Made by a program: the position numbers and the translations under genes. Below, piece after piece: positions 8,394-16,620 of a stretch of DNA of 64,000 nucleotides. The stretch spans positions 70,257-134,256 of the forward strand of contig NZ_BMUZ01000015.1 in assembly GCF_014650455.1 (NCBI RefSeq). The letters are read 5' to 3'. Position 1 is the stretch's first letter. Each line of letters begins with the position of its first letter. Under the pieces are notes generated by a model that saw only the letters and a program-made list of their open reading frames with translations, did not search any database and was not told the origin of the DNA. This DNA is from Streptomyces xanthochromogenes (lineage in GTDB: Bacteria > Actinomycetota > Actinomycetes > Streptomycetales > Streptomycetaceae).

Positions 8394-8978
8394 ATGAGCA
8401 CTGCGTCCGCCGCCCCCCGTACCGGATCGGTCCTCGCGGACCTGCTGCCGGCCTCCCGTGCCCGGGACATCGCGCTCGTCGTCGGTGGCGCCGCGCTCAC
8501 CGGGATCGCCGCGCAGATCGCCGTGCCCGTCCCCGGCTCGCCCGTCCCGGTCACCGGCCAGACCTTCGCGGCCCTGCTCGTCGGCGCGGGCCTCGGCGCC
8601 GGCCGCGGCTTCCTCTCGCTCGCGCTCTACGCCCTGATCGGCATGGCCGGGATGCCGTGGTTCGCGGACGGCACCTCGGGTGCGGGCGGCGCCTCCTTCG
8701 GCTACGTCCTCGGCATGCTGCTCGCCTCCACCGTCGTCGGCGCGCTCGCCCGCCGCGGCGCCGACCGCTCGGTGCTGCGCACGGCGGGCACGATGGTGCT
8801 CGGCTCGGCGATCATCTACGCGGTGGGCGTGCCCTACCTCGCCGCCTCGACCGGCATGTCCCTGACCGCCGCGGTCGCCGCCGGCCTCACCCCCTTCCTG
8901 ATCGGCGACGCCCTGAAGGCCGCCCTGGCGATGGGCCTGCTGCCGGCCGCGTGGAAGCTGCTCGGACGCAAGGGCTGA
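8394..8978 (+). CDS. bioY: Biotin transporter BioY (ECF substrate-binding component)
   Basis: A 194-residue integral membrane protein with six predicted helices. BioY is the substrate-specific S component of the energy-coupling-factor biotin importer. Family marks are AAQIAVPVPGSPVPVTGQTFAALLVGAGLG, followed by ALYALIGMAGMPWFADGTSG and the C-terminal LIGDALKAALA. The ATG at 8394 has GGAG five bases upstream. No bio biosynthesis genes and no EcfA/EcfT module are beside it, so it either works alone or with an ECF module elsewhere. It is transcribed against two flanking permease genes. Confidence 0.92.
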   Translation: MSTASAAPRTGSVLADLLPASRARDIALVVGGAALTGIAAQIAVPVPGSPVPVTGQTFAALLVGAGLGAGRGFLSLALYALIGMAGMPWFADGTSGAGGASFGYVLGMLLASTVVGALARRGADRSVLRTAGTMVLGSAIIYAVGVPYLAASTGMSLTAAVAAGLTPFLIGDALKAALAMGLLPAAWKLLGRKG

Positions 8979-8995
8979 CCCCGGCGCGTACGCGA

Positions 8996-9029
8996 CGAAG
9001 AGGGCCCGGCTTTCGCCGGGCCCTCTTCG
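8996..9029 (+). terminator. Intrinsic terminator after bioY
   Basis: Perfect 15-bp inverted repeat, arms 8996-9010 and 9015-9029 around a TTTC loop, starting 18 bases after the bioY stop. Confidence 0.8.
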
Positions 9030-9185
9030 CGTTGCGGGCCTTTCCAGCAGGAAGGATCCTTCGTTCCCCGAACGAGTGAACGTCTCCCGATGCCACGGCG
9101 GACGGGCCCGCGCTTCCACCACGCTCCTGCTCGGGGCCGCCCACCGGGCGTAGCCTGACACCAGCGACGAGGGAGGAACGCCAGC

Positions 9186-9797
9186 ATGAGCGCCGACCCC
9201 ATCACCGAGCCGGTGAACGAGGCACAGGACCCCATCGACCTGTTGATCGAGTTCGAGAAGGCTTCCAAGGAGCCGATTCGGGCCGAGTACGTCGAGGGAA
9301 TGGTGATTGTGCCGCCTCAGCCCGACCACAACCACAACCGCGCGGCCACGGAGCTGTACTTTCAGCTCCGCACCGGTGGAGTCGACCACGTCGGCATCGG
9401 CAACGGCTACCGAACCGGTGTGACGGCCGAGAAGACGCTGAGCCTGCTCGTCCCCGACTTCTACGTCATGCGGCGCGAGCCGACCGATCTGGACGAGGCG
9501 TACCGCAGGACCAACCGGGGCTGGTACCCGATCGAGCTGCTGCACCTCGCGGGGGAGGTCACCTCGACCAACCACGAGACGGACACCGGCCCCAAGTACC
9601 GCAGTTACGCCGCAGCCGGGGTCCCGCTGTACGTGATCGTGCACCGCTACGAACGCAAGGTGTACGTCCACTCCGAGCCGGTGCCGGACAAGAAGCAGCC
9701 CACCAAGAGCCACTACCGGACGACGACGGTCACCGAGCTCGGCGGCAAGTTCCTGCTCCCCGCCCCGTACCCGGCCCTGGACACCTCGCTCCTGTAG
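9186..9797 (+). CDS. Uma2-family (DUF820) putative restriction-fold endonuclease
   Basis: A 203-residue protein of the Uma2 family, which has the PD-(D/E)XK nuclease fold. The pattern is visible: an N-terminal EYVEGMVIVPP strand, VPDFYVM supplying the Asp, the GEVTST segment supplying the next acidic residue, and KYRSYAAAGVPLYVIVHRY. Streptomycetes usually carry many such genes; their physiological role is not established. The start has a strong GGGAGGA eight bases upstream. It is monocistronic, its third codon positions are slightly less G/C-biased than its neighbours (it uses ATT, TTT and GTT), and it sits between unrelated transport genes, which would fit a gene acquired later. Confidence 0.85.
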   Translation: MSADPITEPVNEAQDPIDLLIEFEKASKEPIRAEYVEGMVIVPPQPDHNHNRAATELYFQLRTGGVDHVGIGNGYRTGVTAEKTLSLLVPDFYVMRREPTDLDEAYRRTNRGWYPIELLHLAGEVTSTNHETDTGPKYRSYAAAGVPLYVIVHRYERKVYVHSEPVPDKKQPTKSHYRTTTVTELGGKFLLPAPYPALDTSLL

Positions 9798-9888
9798 CAG
9801 CCCCCGGCCGCACGAGCCCCAACTCTCGTGCCGGTACGCCCGGTCCGCGGTCGGCTCCGACCTGCTGGCGGTGGCGTCCCTCACGCGA

Positions 9889-9926
9889 GATCGCCACCAC
9901 GTACGTGCCCGTACCTGGTGGCGATC
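9889..9926. terminator. Long hairpin between convergent genes
   Basis: Inverted repeat with 16-base arms (9889-9904 and 9911-9926), one internal C-C mismatch and a six-base loop. It lies between the Uma2 gene (+) and permease 3 (-), which converge, so it is best read as a bidirectional terminator. Confidence 0.6.
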
Positions 9927-9952
9927 CCCGTTCTCGGCGGGCAGGAGCACAC

Positions 9953-11422
9953 CTACGGGGCGGCGACCTCTTCCTTCACGCCGCTCCGCTCGGGGGCGCG
10001 GCGCGCGAGCACCTGCTGCTTGACGACCGCGATCACGATCACGAGCGCCGCGACGAGCAGCGAGAGCAGCACCTGCTCGCGCCCGGACTTGTCGAACAGC
10101 ATGTAGACGAGGACGAAGGAGATCATCCCGATCGTCAGCCAGGTGAGATAGGGGAAGCCCCACATCTTCACGGTCAGCTTCTCCGGCTGCTCGCGCAGGA
10201 TGATCCCGCGCATCCGCAGCTGGGTGAAGCAGATCACCAGCCACACGAACAGGGCGACCGCGCCGGAGGAGTTGAGCAGGAACGCGAAGACCGTGTCCGG
10301 CCACTTGTAGTTGAAGAAGACCGCCACGAAGCCGAAGACGACCGACGACAGGATCGCGACCTGCGGCACGCCCCGCTTGTTGGTGCGGGCGAAGGACTTC
10401 GGCGCGTCGCCGCGCTCACCGAGCGAGAACGCCATCCGGGAGGCCGTGTAGAGGCCGGAGTTGAGGCAGGAGAGCACGGCCGTCAGGACGATCACGTTCA
10501 TGATCTGGTCGGCGTGCGGGATGCCGATCGTCTTCAGGGCCGCGACGTAGGAGCCGTCCGCGACGATCGAGGGGTCGCTCCACTTCAGCAGGGTGAGGAC
10601 CACGAAGATCGAACCGAGGTAGAAGACCGCGATCCGCCAGATCACGCTGTTGGTGGCCTTGGTCACCGCGCGCCGCGGGTCCTCGGACTCGCCGGCGGCC
10701 AGGGTGACGATCTCGGAGCCCATGAAGGAGAAGACGACCATCAGGACGCCGGTCAGGATCGCGCCGTATCCCTTGGGGAAGAATCCGCCCGCGTCCGTGA
10801 GGTGCGCGAGGCCCGCGCCCGGGTTGTCGGAGCCCGGCAGCACGCCGAACACCGCGAGAAGCCCGATGATCACGAAGCCGCCGATCGCGACGACCTTGAT
10901 CCCGGCGAACCAGAACTCGAACTCTCCGTACGAGGAGACCGAGGCCAGGTTGGTGGCGGTGAGGACCAGCATCACTATGAGCGCCCAGCCCCACTGCGGG
11001 ACACCCGGCACCCAGTCGTGCAGGATCTTCGCGCCGGCCGTTCCCTCGACCGCGAGCACCACGACCCAGAAGAACCAGTAGAGCCAGCCGATCGAGAATC
11101 CGGCCCAGCGGCCGAGCGCGCGGTCGGCGTAGGCCGAGAACGAGCCCGACGACGGGCGGGCGGCGGCCATCTCGCCCAGCATCCGCATCACGAAGACGAC
11201 CATCACGCCGACGAGCGCGTACGAGAGCAGAATGGCGGGGCCGGCCGCGGCGATGCCGGAGCCCGAGCCGACGAAGAGGCCGGCACCGATCACCCCTCCG
11301 ATGGCGATCATGGAGAGATGGCGGTTCTTCAGACCAGCCTTGAGGCCGCTGTCGGGCACCTGCGGATCACCGGGTTCACCGGGCAGGCGGTCTTCCTTCG
11401 CAAGGGACGGCTGCGAGGTCAT
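9953..11422 (-). CDS. APC-family amino acid permease (paralogue 3)
   Basis: A 489-residue, 12-helix amino acid permease with LKNRHLSMIAIGGVIGAGLFVGSG and EMAAARPSSGSFSAYADRALG. It is the third and most diverged member of the local set. Differences include VSSYGEFEFWFAGIK in place of VKNFGEFEFWFAALK and a longer C-terminal tail. The ATG at 11422 was chosen over the upstream frame start because AAGGAAG lies about five bases before it. Substrate unknown. Confidence 0.85.
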   Translation of the reverse strand: MTSQPSLAKEDRLPGEPGDPQVPDSGLKAGLKNRHLSMIAIGGVIGAGLFVGSGSGIAAAGPAILLSYALVGVMVVFVMRMLGEMAAARPSSGSFSAYADRALGRWAGFSIGWLYWFFWVVVLAVEGTAGAKILHDWVPGVPQWGWALIVMLVLTATNLASVSSYGEFEFWFAGIKVVAIGGFVIIGLLAVFGVLPGSDNPGAGLAHLTDAGGFFPKGYGAILTGVLMVVFSFMGSEIVTLAAGESEDPRRAVTKATNSVIWRIAVFYLGSIFVVLTLLKWSDPSIVADGSYVAALKTIGIPHADQIMNVIVLTAVLSCLNSGLYTASRMAFSLGERGDAPKSFARTNKRGVPQVAILSSVVFGFVAVFFNYKWPDTVFAFLLNSSGAVALFVWLVICFTQLRMRGIILREQPEKLTVKMWGFPYLTWLTIGMISFVLVYMLFDKSGREQVLLSLLVAALVIVIAVVKQQVLARRAPERSGVKEEVAAP

Positions 11423-11593
11423 AGACGCTTCCTTAAGTCTTCGGAGCACTCGGGTTACGAGCCCGGGTATTCAAACCTGGTCCGCTTCGGGACGGAAGGC
11501 CTGAATCCGGATCGTTAGACAGGACCAAGTGCGGGGACCAAAGTCCTCACCCCGCTAAGCCCTGCCCTGCCCCGCGCATGCCACACTCGGTAC

Positions 11594-12082
11594 ATGCGCG
11601 TGTACCTCGGCTCCGACCATGCCGGCTTCGAACTCAAGAACCACCTCGTCGAGTGGCTCACCGCCCACGGGCACGAGCCCGTGGACTGCGGTCCGCACAT
11701 CTACGACGCCCAGGACGACTACCCGCCGTTCTGCCTGCGCGCCGCCGAGAAGACGGCCGGCGACCCGGACTCGCTCGGCATCGTGATCGGCGGCTCCGGC
11801 AACGGAGAGCAGATCGCCGCCAACAAGGTCAAGGGCGTCCGTGCCGCACTGGCCTGGAGCGAGCAGACCGCGGCCCTGGGCCGTGAGCACAACGACGCCA
11901 ACGTGATCTCCATCGGCGGCCGGATGCACACCGAGGAGGAGGCGACCAAGTTCGTCGAGATCTTCCTCGCCACCCCGTACTCGGGTGAGGCGCGTCACAC
12001 CCGCCGCATCGAGATGCTCACCGAGTACGAGACCACCGGCAAGCTCCCCGAGATCCCGGCCCACCACCCGCAGCAGGGCTGA
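11594..12082 (+). CDS. rpiB: Ribose-5-phosphate isomerase B
   Basis: A 162-residue RpiB/LacAB-family isomerase interconverting ribulose 5-phosphate and ribose 5-phosphate in the pentose phosphate pathway. Marks are MRVYLGSDHAGFELK at the N-terminus, the phosphate-binding GGSGNGEQIAANKVKGVRAAL and SIGGRMHTEEEA. The glycine-serine-glycine loop without the catalytic cysteine found in E. coli RpiB is normal for actinobacteria. There is no ribosome binding site; CACACT ends six bases before the ATG, so translation may be leaderless. The glycosylase gene starts ten bases downstream, suggesting one transcript. Confidence 0.92.
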   Translation: MRVYLGSDHAGFELKNHLVEWLTAHGHEPVDCGPHIYDAQDDYPPFCLRAAEKTAGDPDSLGIVIGGSGNGEQIAANKVKGVRAALAWSEQTAALGREHNDANVISIGGRMHTEEEATKFVEIFLATPYSGEARHTRRIEMLTEYETTGKLPEIPAHHPQQG

Positions 12083-12091
12083 GCCCGGCCC

Positions 12092-12901
12092 ATGCCCGAG
12101 GGCCACACCATCCACCGCCTGGCCGCCGACCACGACCTGAGGTTCGGCGGCCGGCCGCTGCGCGCGTCCAGCCCCCAGGGCAAGTTCTCGGACGGCGCGG
12201 CCCTGGTCGACGGCCAGGTCCTGGAAGGCGCCGAAGCCCACGGGAAGCACCTCTTCCTCGGCTTCGGACCCTCGGGCTGGGTCCACGTCCACCTCGGCCT
12301 GTTCGGCAAGTACGGCTTCGGCGACGCCCCCGCCCCGCCGCCGGCCGACACCGTCCGGCTGCGCCTGCTGAACGACACCGGATACGCCGATCTGCGCGGG
12401 CCGACGACCTGCTCGCTGATCACCGACGGCGAGAAGCAGGCGATACACGACCGGCTCGGCCCGGACCCGCTGCGCGCCCGCGACACCGGCGACAGGGCCT
12501 GGCAGCGGATCTCGAAGAGCCGCACCACCGTCGCGGCGCTGCTCATGGACCAGAAGATCATCGCCGGCGTCGGCAACGTCTACCGCGCCGAGGTCCTCTT
12601 CCGGCACGGCATCGACCCCTACCGGCCGGGCAGGGACCTGAGCCGCGCCGAGTGGGACGCGATCTGGGCCGACCTGGTGGAGCTGATGCACGAGGGCGTC
12701 CGCCTCAACCGCATCGACACCGTCCGCCCCGAGCACACCCCCGAGGCCATGGGCCGCCCGCCGCGCGTGGACGACCACGGCGGCGAGGTGTACGTCTACC
12801 GGCGGGCGAACCTGCCCTGCCACCTCTGCGGGAGCGAGATCCGCACCGCCGACCTCGCCGCCCGCAATCTGTTCTGGTGCCCCGGCTGTCAGAAGCCGTG
12901 A
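12092..12901 (+). CDS. nei: Fpg/Nei-family DNA glycosylase
   Basis: A 269-residue bifunctional base-excision-repair enzyme. It has the invariant N-terminal MPEGHTIHRLA (Pro2 becomes the catalytic N-terminal proline, Glu3 the proton donor), the helix-two-turn-helix segment with VGNVYRAEVLFRHGIDP and a C-terminal four-cysteine zinc finger (CHLCG...CPGC). The MPEGHT start and zinc finger match actinobacterial Nei2-type endonuclease VIII for oxidised pyrimidines more than MutM. It begins ten bases after rpiB, probably cotranscribed. Its 3' end overlaps the convergent acetyltransferase gene by 13 bases. Confidence 0.9.
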   Translation: MPEGHTIHRLAADHDLRFGGRPLRASSPQGKFSDGAALVDGQVLEGAEAHGKHLFLGFGPSGWVHVHLGLFGKYGFGDAPAPPPADTVRLRLLNDTGYADLRGPTTCSLITDGEKQAIHDRLGPDPLRARDTGDRAWQRISKSRTTVAALLMDQKIIAGVGNVYRAEVLFRHGIDPYRPGRDLSRAEWDAIWADLVELMHEGVRLNRIDTVRPEHTPEAMGRPPRVDDHGGEVYVYRRANLPCHLCGSEIRTADLAARNLFWCPGCQKP

Positions 12902-14118
12902 GGCAGCCACGGGGCGAGCTCGCTGCCGAAGGCCGTCGAGGCCTCGGCGAGCGCCCCGGGCCGCAGCTCGCGCACCCGGCCCGCCCCCGCCAGTGAGGCG
13001 AGCGTGACGCCACCGAGGTAGGCCGCGCCCAACTCCCTTACGGACAGGGCGAGTTCGGCCGGGTCCTCGGTGCGTACACAGGTCGCGCCCTTGGGGTCGC
13101 CGGTCAGCCGCCAGCGGCCCGCGTTCCACGGACAGAACGCGTCCTCGACCTCAAGGACCACATCCACGGGCGCCGCGTACGTGCGCGCCTCCAGGGCCGC
13201 GCCCACCTCGACCAGGCGTACGTGCAGCGAGTCCCGCAGCCGAATCCCGCAGCGGCGCACGTCGGACACCAGGTGCTGGAAGGGGTCGTCGACCGGCCGG
13301 GTCTTCATCTTCAGCGTGCTCGTCAGGTCGATCTCGAACAGATAGCGCCACAGGGTCGCGGCCACCGCCGGATCCTCGGCCTCCAGATCCTTCAGCATCA
13401 CCGTGCCCTTCGCACCCGCCGGCTCCGCCTCCATGGCGACCCGGTAGCGGGCGTACCCGACCAGCTCGCCGTCGCGCTCGGCGAGAACGGCTTGCAGCGG
13501 GGAGGCGCCGTCCCGATAGGACTCCGGGTCGATCGTGTTCAGCCGGTCCCAGCCCGGCAGCCGGGCCAGCATGCCCGGGCGGCGCGGCACCAGGCGCGCG
13601 TACAGCTCCTCGCAGCGGGCCAGCGACTCGTCGACCTTCGCGTACCGCAGGCTCACCTCTTCGGCGCCGGGCGGCAGCTCGATGCGGACCCGGGCGGTGT
13701 CGATCTCGGCGGACAGGCTCATCGAGCCGATGCCGTAGCCGAACCGCCCGTAGATCGCGGGCTCGGACGCGGTCAGGACGGCCAGCGCCTCGCCCCGCTC
13801 GCGCAGGTCGTCGAGCTGGCGCCGCATCATCGACGTGAGGATGCCGCGGCGGCGGTGGGTGCCCATGACGCCGACCGCGGTCACGCCCGCGGCGGGGACG
13901 ACGGCGCCGCCCGGCACGCTCAGACGGAACGGGAAGGTGCTGGTGGCGGCCACGCACGTTGAGCCGTCCCACACGGCGATCGACCGCTCGGGGTCGATCA
14001 GCCTGCGCCACCAGCCGAGCTCTTCGGGGTCGTCCGGGATTCCGCCGAAGGCCACCACCAGCGCCCCGTACCACTCGTCCCACTCCGCCGGGTCCAGAAC
14101 CCGCAACTCCATCGTCAT
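12889..14118 (-). CDS. Eis-type GNAT N-acetyltransferase
   Basis: About 409 residues with the three-part Eis layout: an N-terminal GNAT domain with acetyl-CoA loop (VGVMGTHRRRGILTSMMRRQ), a second GNAT-like middle domain (around residues 160-290) and a C-terminal SCP2-like domain ending in WLPHGF. The terminal carboxylate of that tail serves as the catalytic base in characterised Eis proteins. Mycobacterial Eis acetylates aminoglycosides and other amines; substrate here is unknown. The start at 14118 (MTMELRVLD) is one of two close ATGs; no ribosome binding site is visible before either. The gene converges with nei and overlaps it by 13 bases. Confidence 0.85.
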   Translation of the reverse strand: MTMELRVLDPAEWDEWYGALVVAFGGIPDDPEELGWWRRLIDPERSIAVWDGSTCVAATSTFPFRLSVPGGAVVPAAGVTAVGVMGTHRRRGILTSMMRRQLDDLRERGEALAVLTASEPAIYGRFGYGIGSMSLSAEIDTARVRIELPPGAEEVSLRYAKVDESLARCEELYARLVPRRPGMLARLPGWDRLNTIDPESYRDGASPLQAVLAERDGELVGYARYRVAMEAEPAGAKGTVMLKDLEAEDPAVAATLWRYLFEIDLTSTLKMKTRPVDDPFQHLVSDVRRCGIRLRDSLHVRLVEVGAALEARTYAAPVDVVLEVEDAFCPWNAGRWRLTGDPKGATCVRTEDPAELALSVRELGAAYLGGVTLASLAGAGRVRELRPGALAEASTAFGSELAPWLPHGF

Positions 14119-14222
14119 GAGTGCATGACTAGCAGGGAGTACGCCGTGCGAGCGACCGGATTTCCACCGGGGCGCCCGGTCCGGGCGCCGGGGGCCACCT
14201 GCACGCGGCCCCACCGGCTGGA

Positions 14223-14228
14223 TAGGGT
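14223..14228 (+). promoter_or_regulatory. -10 box close to phosphatase start
   Basis: TAGGGT ends eight bases before the ATG at 14237, and no good ribosome binding site follows. Transcription would begin at or within one or two bases of the start codon. Confidence 0.4.
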
Positions 14229-14236
14229 CCTCGGCA

Positions 14237-15382
14237 ATGGCACGTGCGATGAGAGCGGACTCGTTCACCGCCCGGTGGCGCAAGGCGCTGCACCGGGTCC
14301 GCAACGCGGTGCGCAGATCCGGCGTCGACTACTTCCGCGGCGACGGCTCCGACTGGATCGCCCTGGCCGGCCTGCTCCTCACCGTGCCCGCAATCACCTG
14401 CGCCACACTTCTCGCACCCGTCTGGTGCGCCCCCGCCGCCCTGGTCCTGCCGATCGTCGCGGGCGGGCTCCTGCTGCGGCCCGCCAACCTCCTCGGCCTG
14501 TACGCGGCCGCCGCGACCGCGCTGATCGTGGAATCGGTACGGCTCGGCCCCTACACCGCCGGGCCCTCGCGGGTCACCCCGGGCACCGTCCTCGTGGTGG
14601 CCGCGTGCGGCCTCTTCGGGCTGCTCATCGCCCAGTTCCGGGCCCGCGTCGGGGTGCCCTGGCGGCGCGGCGGCACCATGCTCTTCGACCTGCGCGAACG
14701 CATCCGCGTCCAGAGCGCGCTGCCGCAGTTGCCCAAGGGCTGGCACCGCGAGATGGCGCTGCGGCCCGCGGGCGGCCAGTCCTTCTCCGGTGACTTCGTC
14801 GTCGCCGCCCGCACCGGCGGCGGCCGCACCCTGGAGATCGTCCTGACCGACGTGTCCGGCAAGGGCATGGACGCGGGATCGCGCGCCCTGCTGCTCTCCG
14901 GCGCCTTCGGCGGACTCCTCGGCTCGCTGCCCCCGCACGCCTTCCTGCCCGCGGCCAACGGCTATCTGCTGCGCCAGGACTGGGACGAGGGGTTCGCCAC
15001 CGCCATCCACCTCGTCCTCGACCTCGACTCCGGCGACTACGAACTCCTCTCGGCCGGCCACCCCCCGGCCCTCCAGCTCCACGCCGGCTCCGGCCGCTGG
15101 CAGGAACAGGCCGCCGAAGGGCCCCTGCTCGGCGTCTACGACGGCGCCGAATTCCACCCCGCCAAGGGCTCGCTCGCCCCCGGCGACGTTCTGATGCTCT
15201 TCACGGACGGGCTCGTGGAGACCTCCGAGCGCGACATCAGCGAGGGCATCGACCGGCTGACCGGCGAAGCCGACCGCTATGTTTCGACGGGCTTCGACGG
15301 GGCGGCCTGGCACCTGATCGAGGCCGTCGCCAAGGACGTCAACGACGACCGTGCGCTGCTGCTGATCAGGCGGGACGCGTAA
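14237..15382 (+). CDS. Membrane-anchored PP2C (SpoIIE-type) serine phosphatase
   Basis: A 381-residue protein with a basic N-terminus, about three to four membrane helices (residues about 40-135) and a cytoplasmic PPM/PP2C phosphatase domain from about residue 165. Metal-binding motifs are present: SFSGDFVVA, LTDVSGKGMDAGSRA, SAGHPPALQL, LMLFTDGLVETSERD and the final NDDRALLLIRR. Such phosphatases dephosphorylate anti-sigma-factor antagonists in streptomycetes, but no PAS/GAF sensor, kinase domain or antagonist gene is adjacent, so the partner is unknown. Confidence 0.88.
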   Translation: MARAMRADSFTARWRKALHRVRNAVRRSGVDYFRGDGSDWIALAGLLLTVPAITCATLLAPVWCAPAALVLPIVAGGLLLRPANLLGLYAAAATALIVESVRLGPYTAGPSRVTPGTVLVVAACGLFGLLIAQFRARVGVPWRRGGTMLFDLRERIRVQSALPQLPKGWHREMALRPAGGQSFSGDFVVAARTGGGRTLEIVLTDVSGKGMDAGSRALLLSGAFGGLLGSLPPHAFLPAANGYLLRQDWDEGFATAIHLVLDLDSGDYELLSAGHPPALQLHAGSGRWQEQAAEGPLLGVYDGAEFHPAKGSLAPGDVLMLFTDGLVETSERDISEGIDRLTGEADRYVSTGFDGAAWHLIEAVAKDVNDDRALLLIRRDA

Positions 15383-15525
15383 TCGCCGCGCGGTCGACGG
15401 GCCGTAGGTAGGGCCAGCCCCACCCCTGATCCACCGGCGGCCGCCATGGCCCGCGTGCCGCTTCGCTCCGTAGGTTCGAAGGGTCGGCGCGAGCGCGCCG
15501 GCCGGGACGAGCGAAGGGCAGGGCC

Positions 15526-16335
15526 ATGGCACTGCGACGGGCCAAGCGCACACACCGGACGACCGCGGACGCGGCGCCCGGCCACGACTGGGCCGTCGAA
15601 CTGCGGTCTGTGCGGCGGCAGTACGGCCGTGGCGCCACCGCCGTGCACGCGCTGCGCGGCATCGACCTCACCCTGCCCCGGGGCAGCTTCACCGCGGTGA
15701 TGGGCCCGTCCGGCTCCGGCAAGTCGACGTTCCTGCAGTGCGCGGCGGGCCTCGACCGCCCCACCGACGGCTCGGTCCGGCTCGGCGGCACCGAGATCAC
15801 CGGCATGAGCGAGAACAAGCTCACCGAACTGCGCCGGTCCCGCCTCGGCTTCGTCTTCCAGGCCTTCAACCTGCTGCCCTCGCTCACGGTCGAGCAGAAC
15901 GTCCTGCTGCCGATGCGCCTCGCCGGGGAGCGTCCCGACCGGCGCCGCGCGGCCCAACTCCTCGCCCAGGTGGGCCTGGACGGCAAGGGCGCCCGCCGCC
16001 CCGGCGAACTCTCCGGCGGCCAGCAGCAGCGGGTGGCGATCGCCCGGGCGCTGGTCACGAACCCCGACGTCATCTTCGCGGACGAGCCGACCGGGGCCCT
16101 GGACACCACCACGGCCGCCGAGGTCCTCGCCCTGCTCCGCGGCGCGGTGGACGCGCTGGGGGCGACGGTGGTCATGGTCACCCACGACCCGGCGGCCGCC
16201 GCCCACGCCGACCAGGTCCTGTTCCTGGCCGACGGGGCGCTGGCGGATGCGCTGCCGGCCACGTCGGCGGCGCGGATCGCTGCGCGGATGACGGCCCTGA
16301 CGGCCCGCCGGGGTTACGCGGCGGCGGCGGCCTGA
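15526..16335 (+). CDS. ABC exporter ATP-binding protein (MacB/LolD type)
   Basis: A 269-residue ATPase subunit. Walker A is GPSGSGKST, the Q-loop is in VFQAFNLLPSLTV, the signature is LSGGQQQRVAIARAL, Walker B is VIFADEPTGALD and the switch histidine is in VMVTHDP. This is the MacB/FtsE subclass that pairs with FtsX-domain permeases, and such a permease follows at 16696. The 360-base gap between them is filled with an intergenic repeat. The C-terminus ends in a short alanine run. The exported substrate is unknown; antimicrobial peptide or lipid efflux is common for this subclass. Confidence 0.9.
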   Translation: MALRRAKRTHRTTADAAPGHDWAVELRSVRRQYGRGATAVHALRGIDLTLPRGSFTAVMGPSGSGKSTFLQCAAGLDRPTDGSVRLGGTEITGMSENKLTELRRSRLGFVFQAFNLLPSLTVEQNVLLPMRLAGERPDRRRAAQLLAQVGLDGKGARRPGELSGGQQQRVAIARALVTNPDVIFADEPTGALDTTTAAEVLALLRGAVDALGATVVMVTHDPAAAAHADQVLFLADGALADALPATSAARIAARMTALTARRGYAAAAA

Positions 16336-16386
16336 CCCGGGGTGTTTGCCCACCCGCCCGCCCGTTGCCCGGGGTTGGTTGGTTCC

Positions 16387-16510
16387 GGGTTCCCCTGGGG
16401 GCTCCGCCCCCAGACCCCCGTCGCGCCTTAAGGGCGCTCGTCCTCAAACGCCGGACGGGCTGTAGGTGACCCAGCACCGCTACCGCCAGGGGCGCGGGGG
16501 AACTGCGCGA
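16387..16510 (+). repeat. Intergenic mosaic repeat, copy A
   Basis: Three blocks occur in this order: the CTGGGGGCTCCGCCCCCAG palindrome, the CTCGTCCTCAAACGCCGGAC block and the GGGGCGCGG...AACTGCGCGA block. The same three, in the same order on the opposite strand, occur at 56342-56480. The intervening bases differ between copies, so the blocks are conserved rather than the whole element. Confidence 0.75.
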
Positions 16511-16620
16511 GCAACCACGCAGGGCCCGCACCCAACAAAGGCGGTTGGGCGTGAGCAATCACGCACGGCCCGCACCCAACAAAGGCGGCTGGGCGCGAGC
16601 AACCACGCACGACCCGCACC
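16505..16620 (+). repeat. 44-bp tandem array with predicted hairpins
   Basis: About 2.6 copies of a 44-bp unit begin at 16505, 16549 and 16593. Each unit holds an inverted repeat of the form GCGTGA-GCAA-TCACGC (clearest in unit 2, 16549-16564), which would form a GNRA-capped RNA hairpin. The unit joins also pair: CCCAAC (16530-16535) with GTTGGG (16544-16549). There is no coding potential. Confidence 0.75.

Noticed and set aside
12889..12901. 13-base overlap of the nei and acetyltransferase genes as a sign of frameshift
   Set aside because: Both C-termini are complete (zinc finger plus short tail, and the WLPHGF end). Short convergent overlaps are ordinary in compact high-G+C genomes.
16505..16620. 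The 44-bp tandem array as a CRISPR array
   Set aside because: Units are contiguous and diverge along their whole length; there is no alternation of constant repeats and unique spacers and no cas gene nearby.
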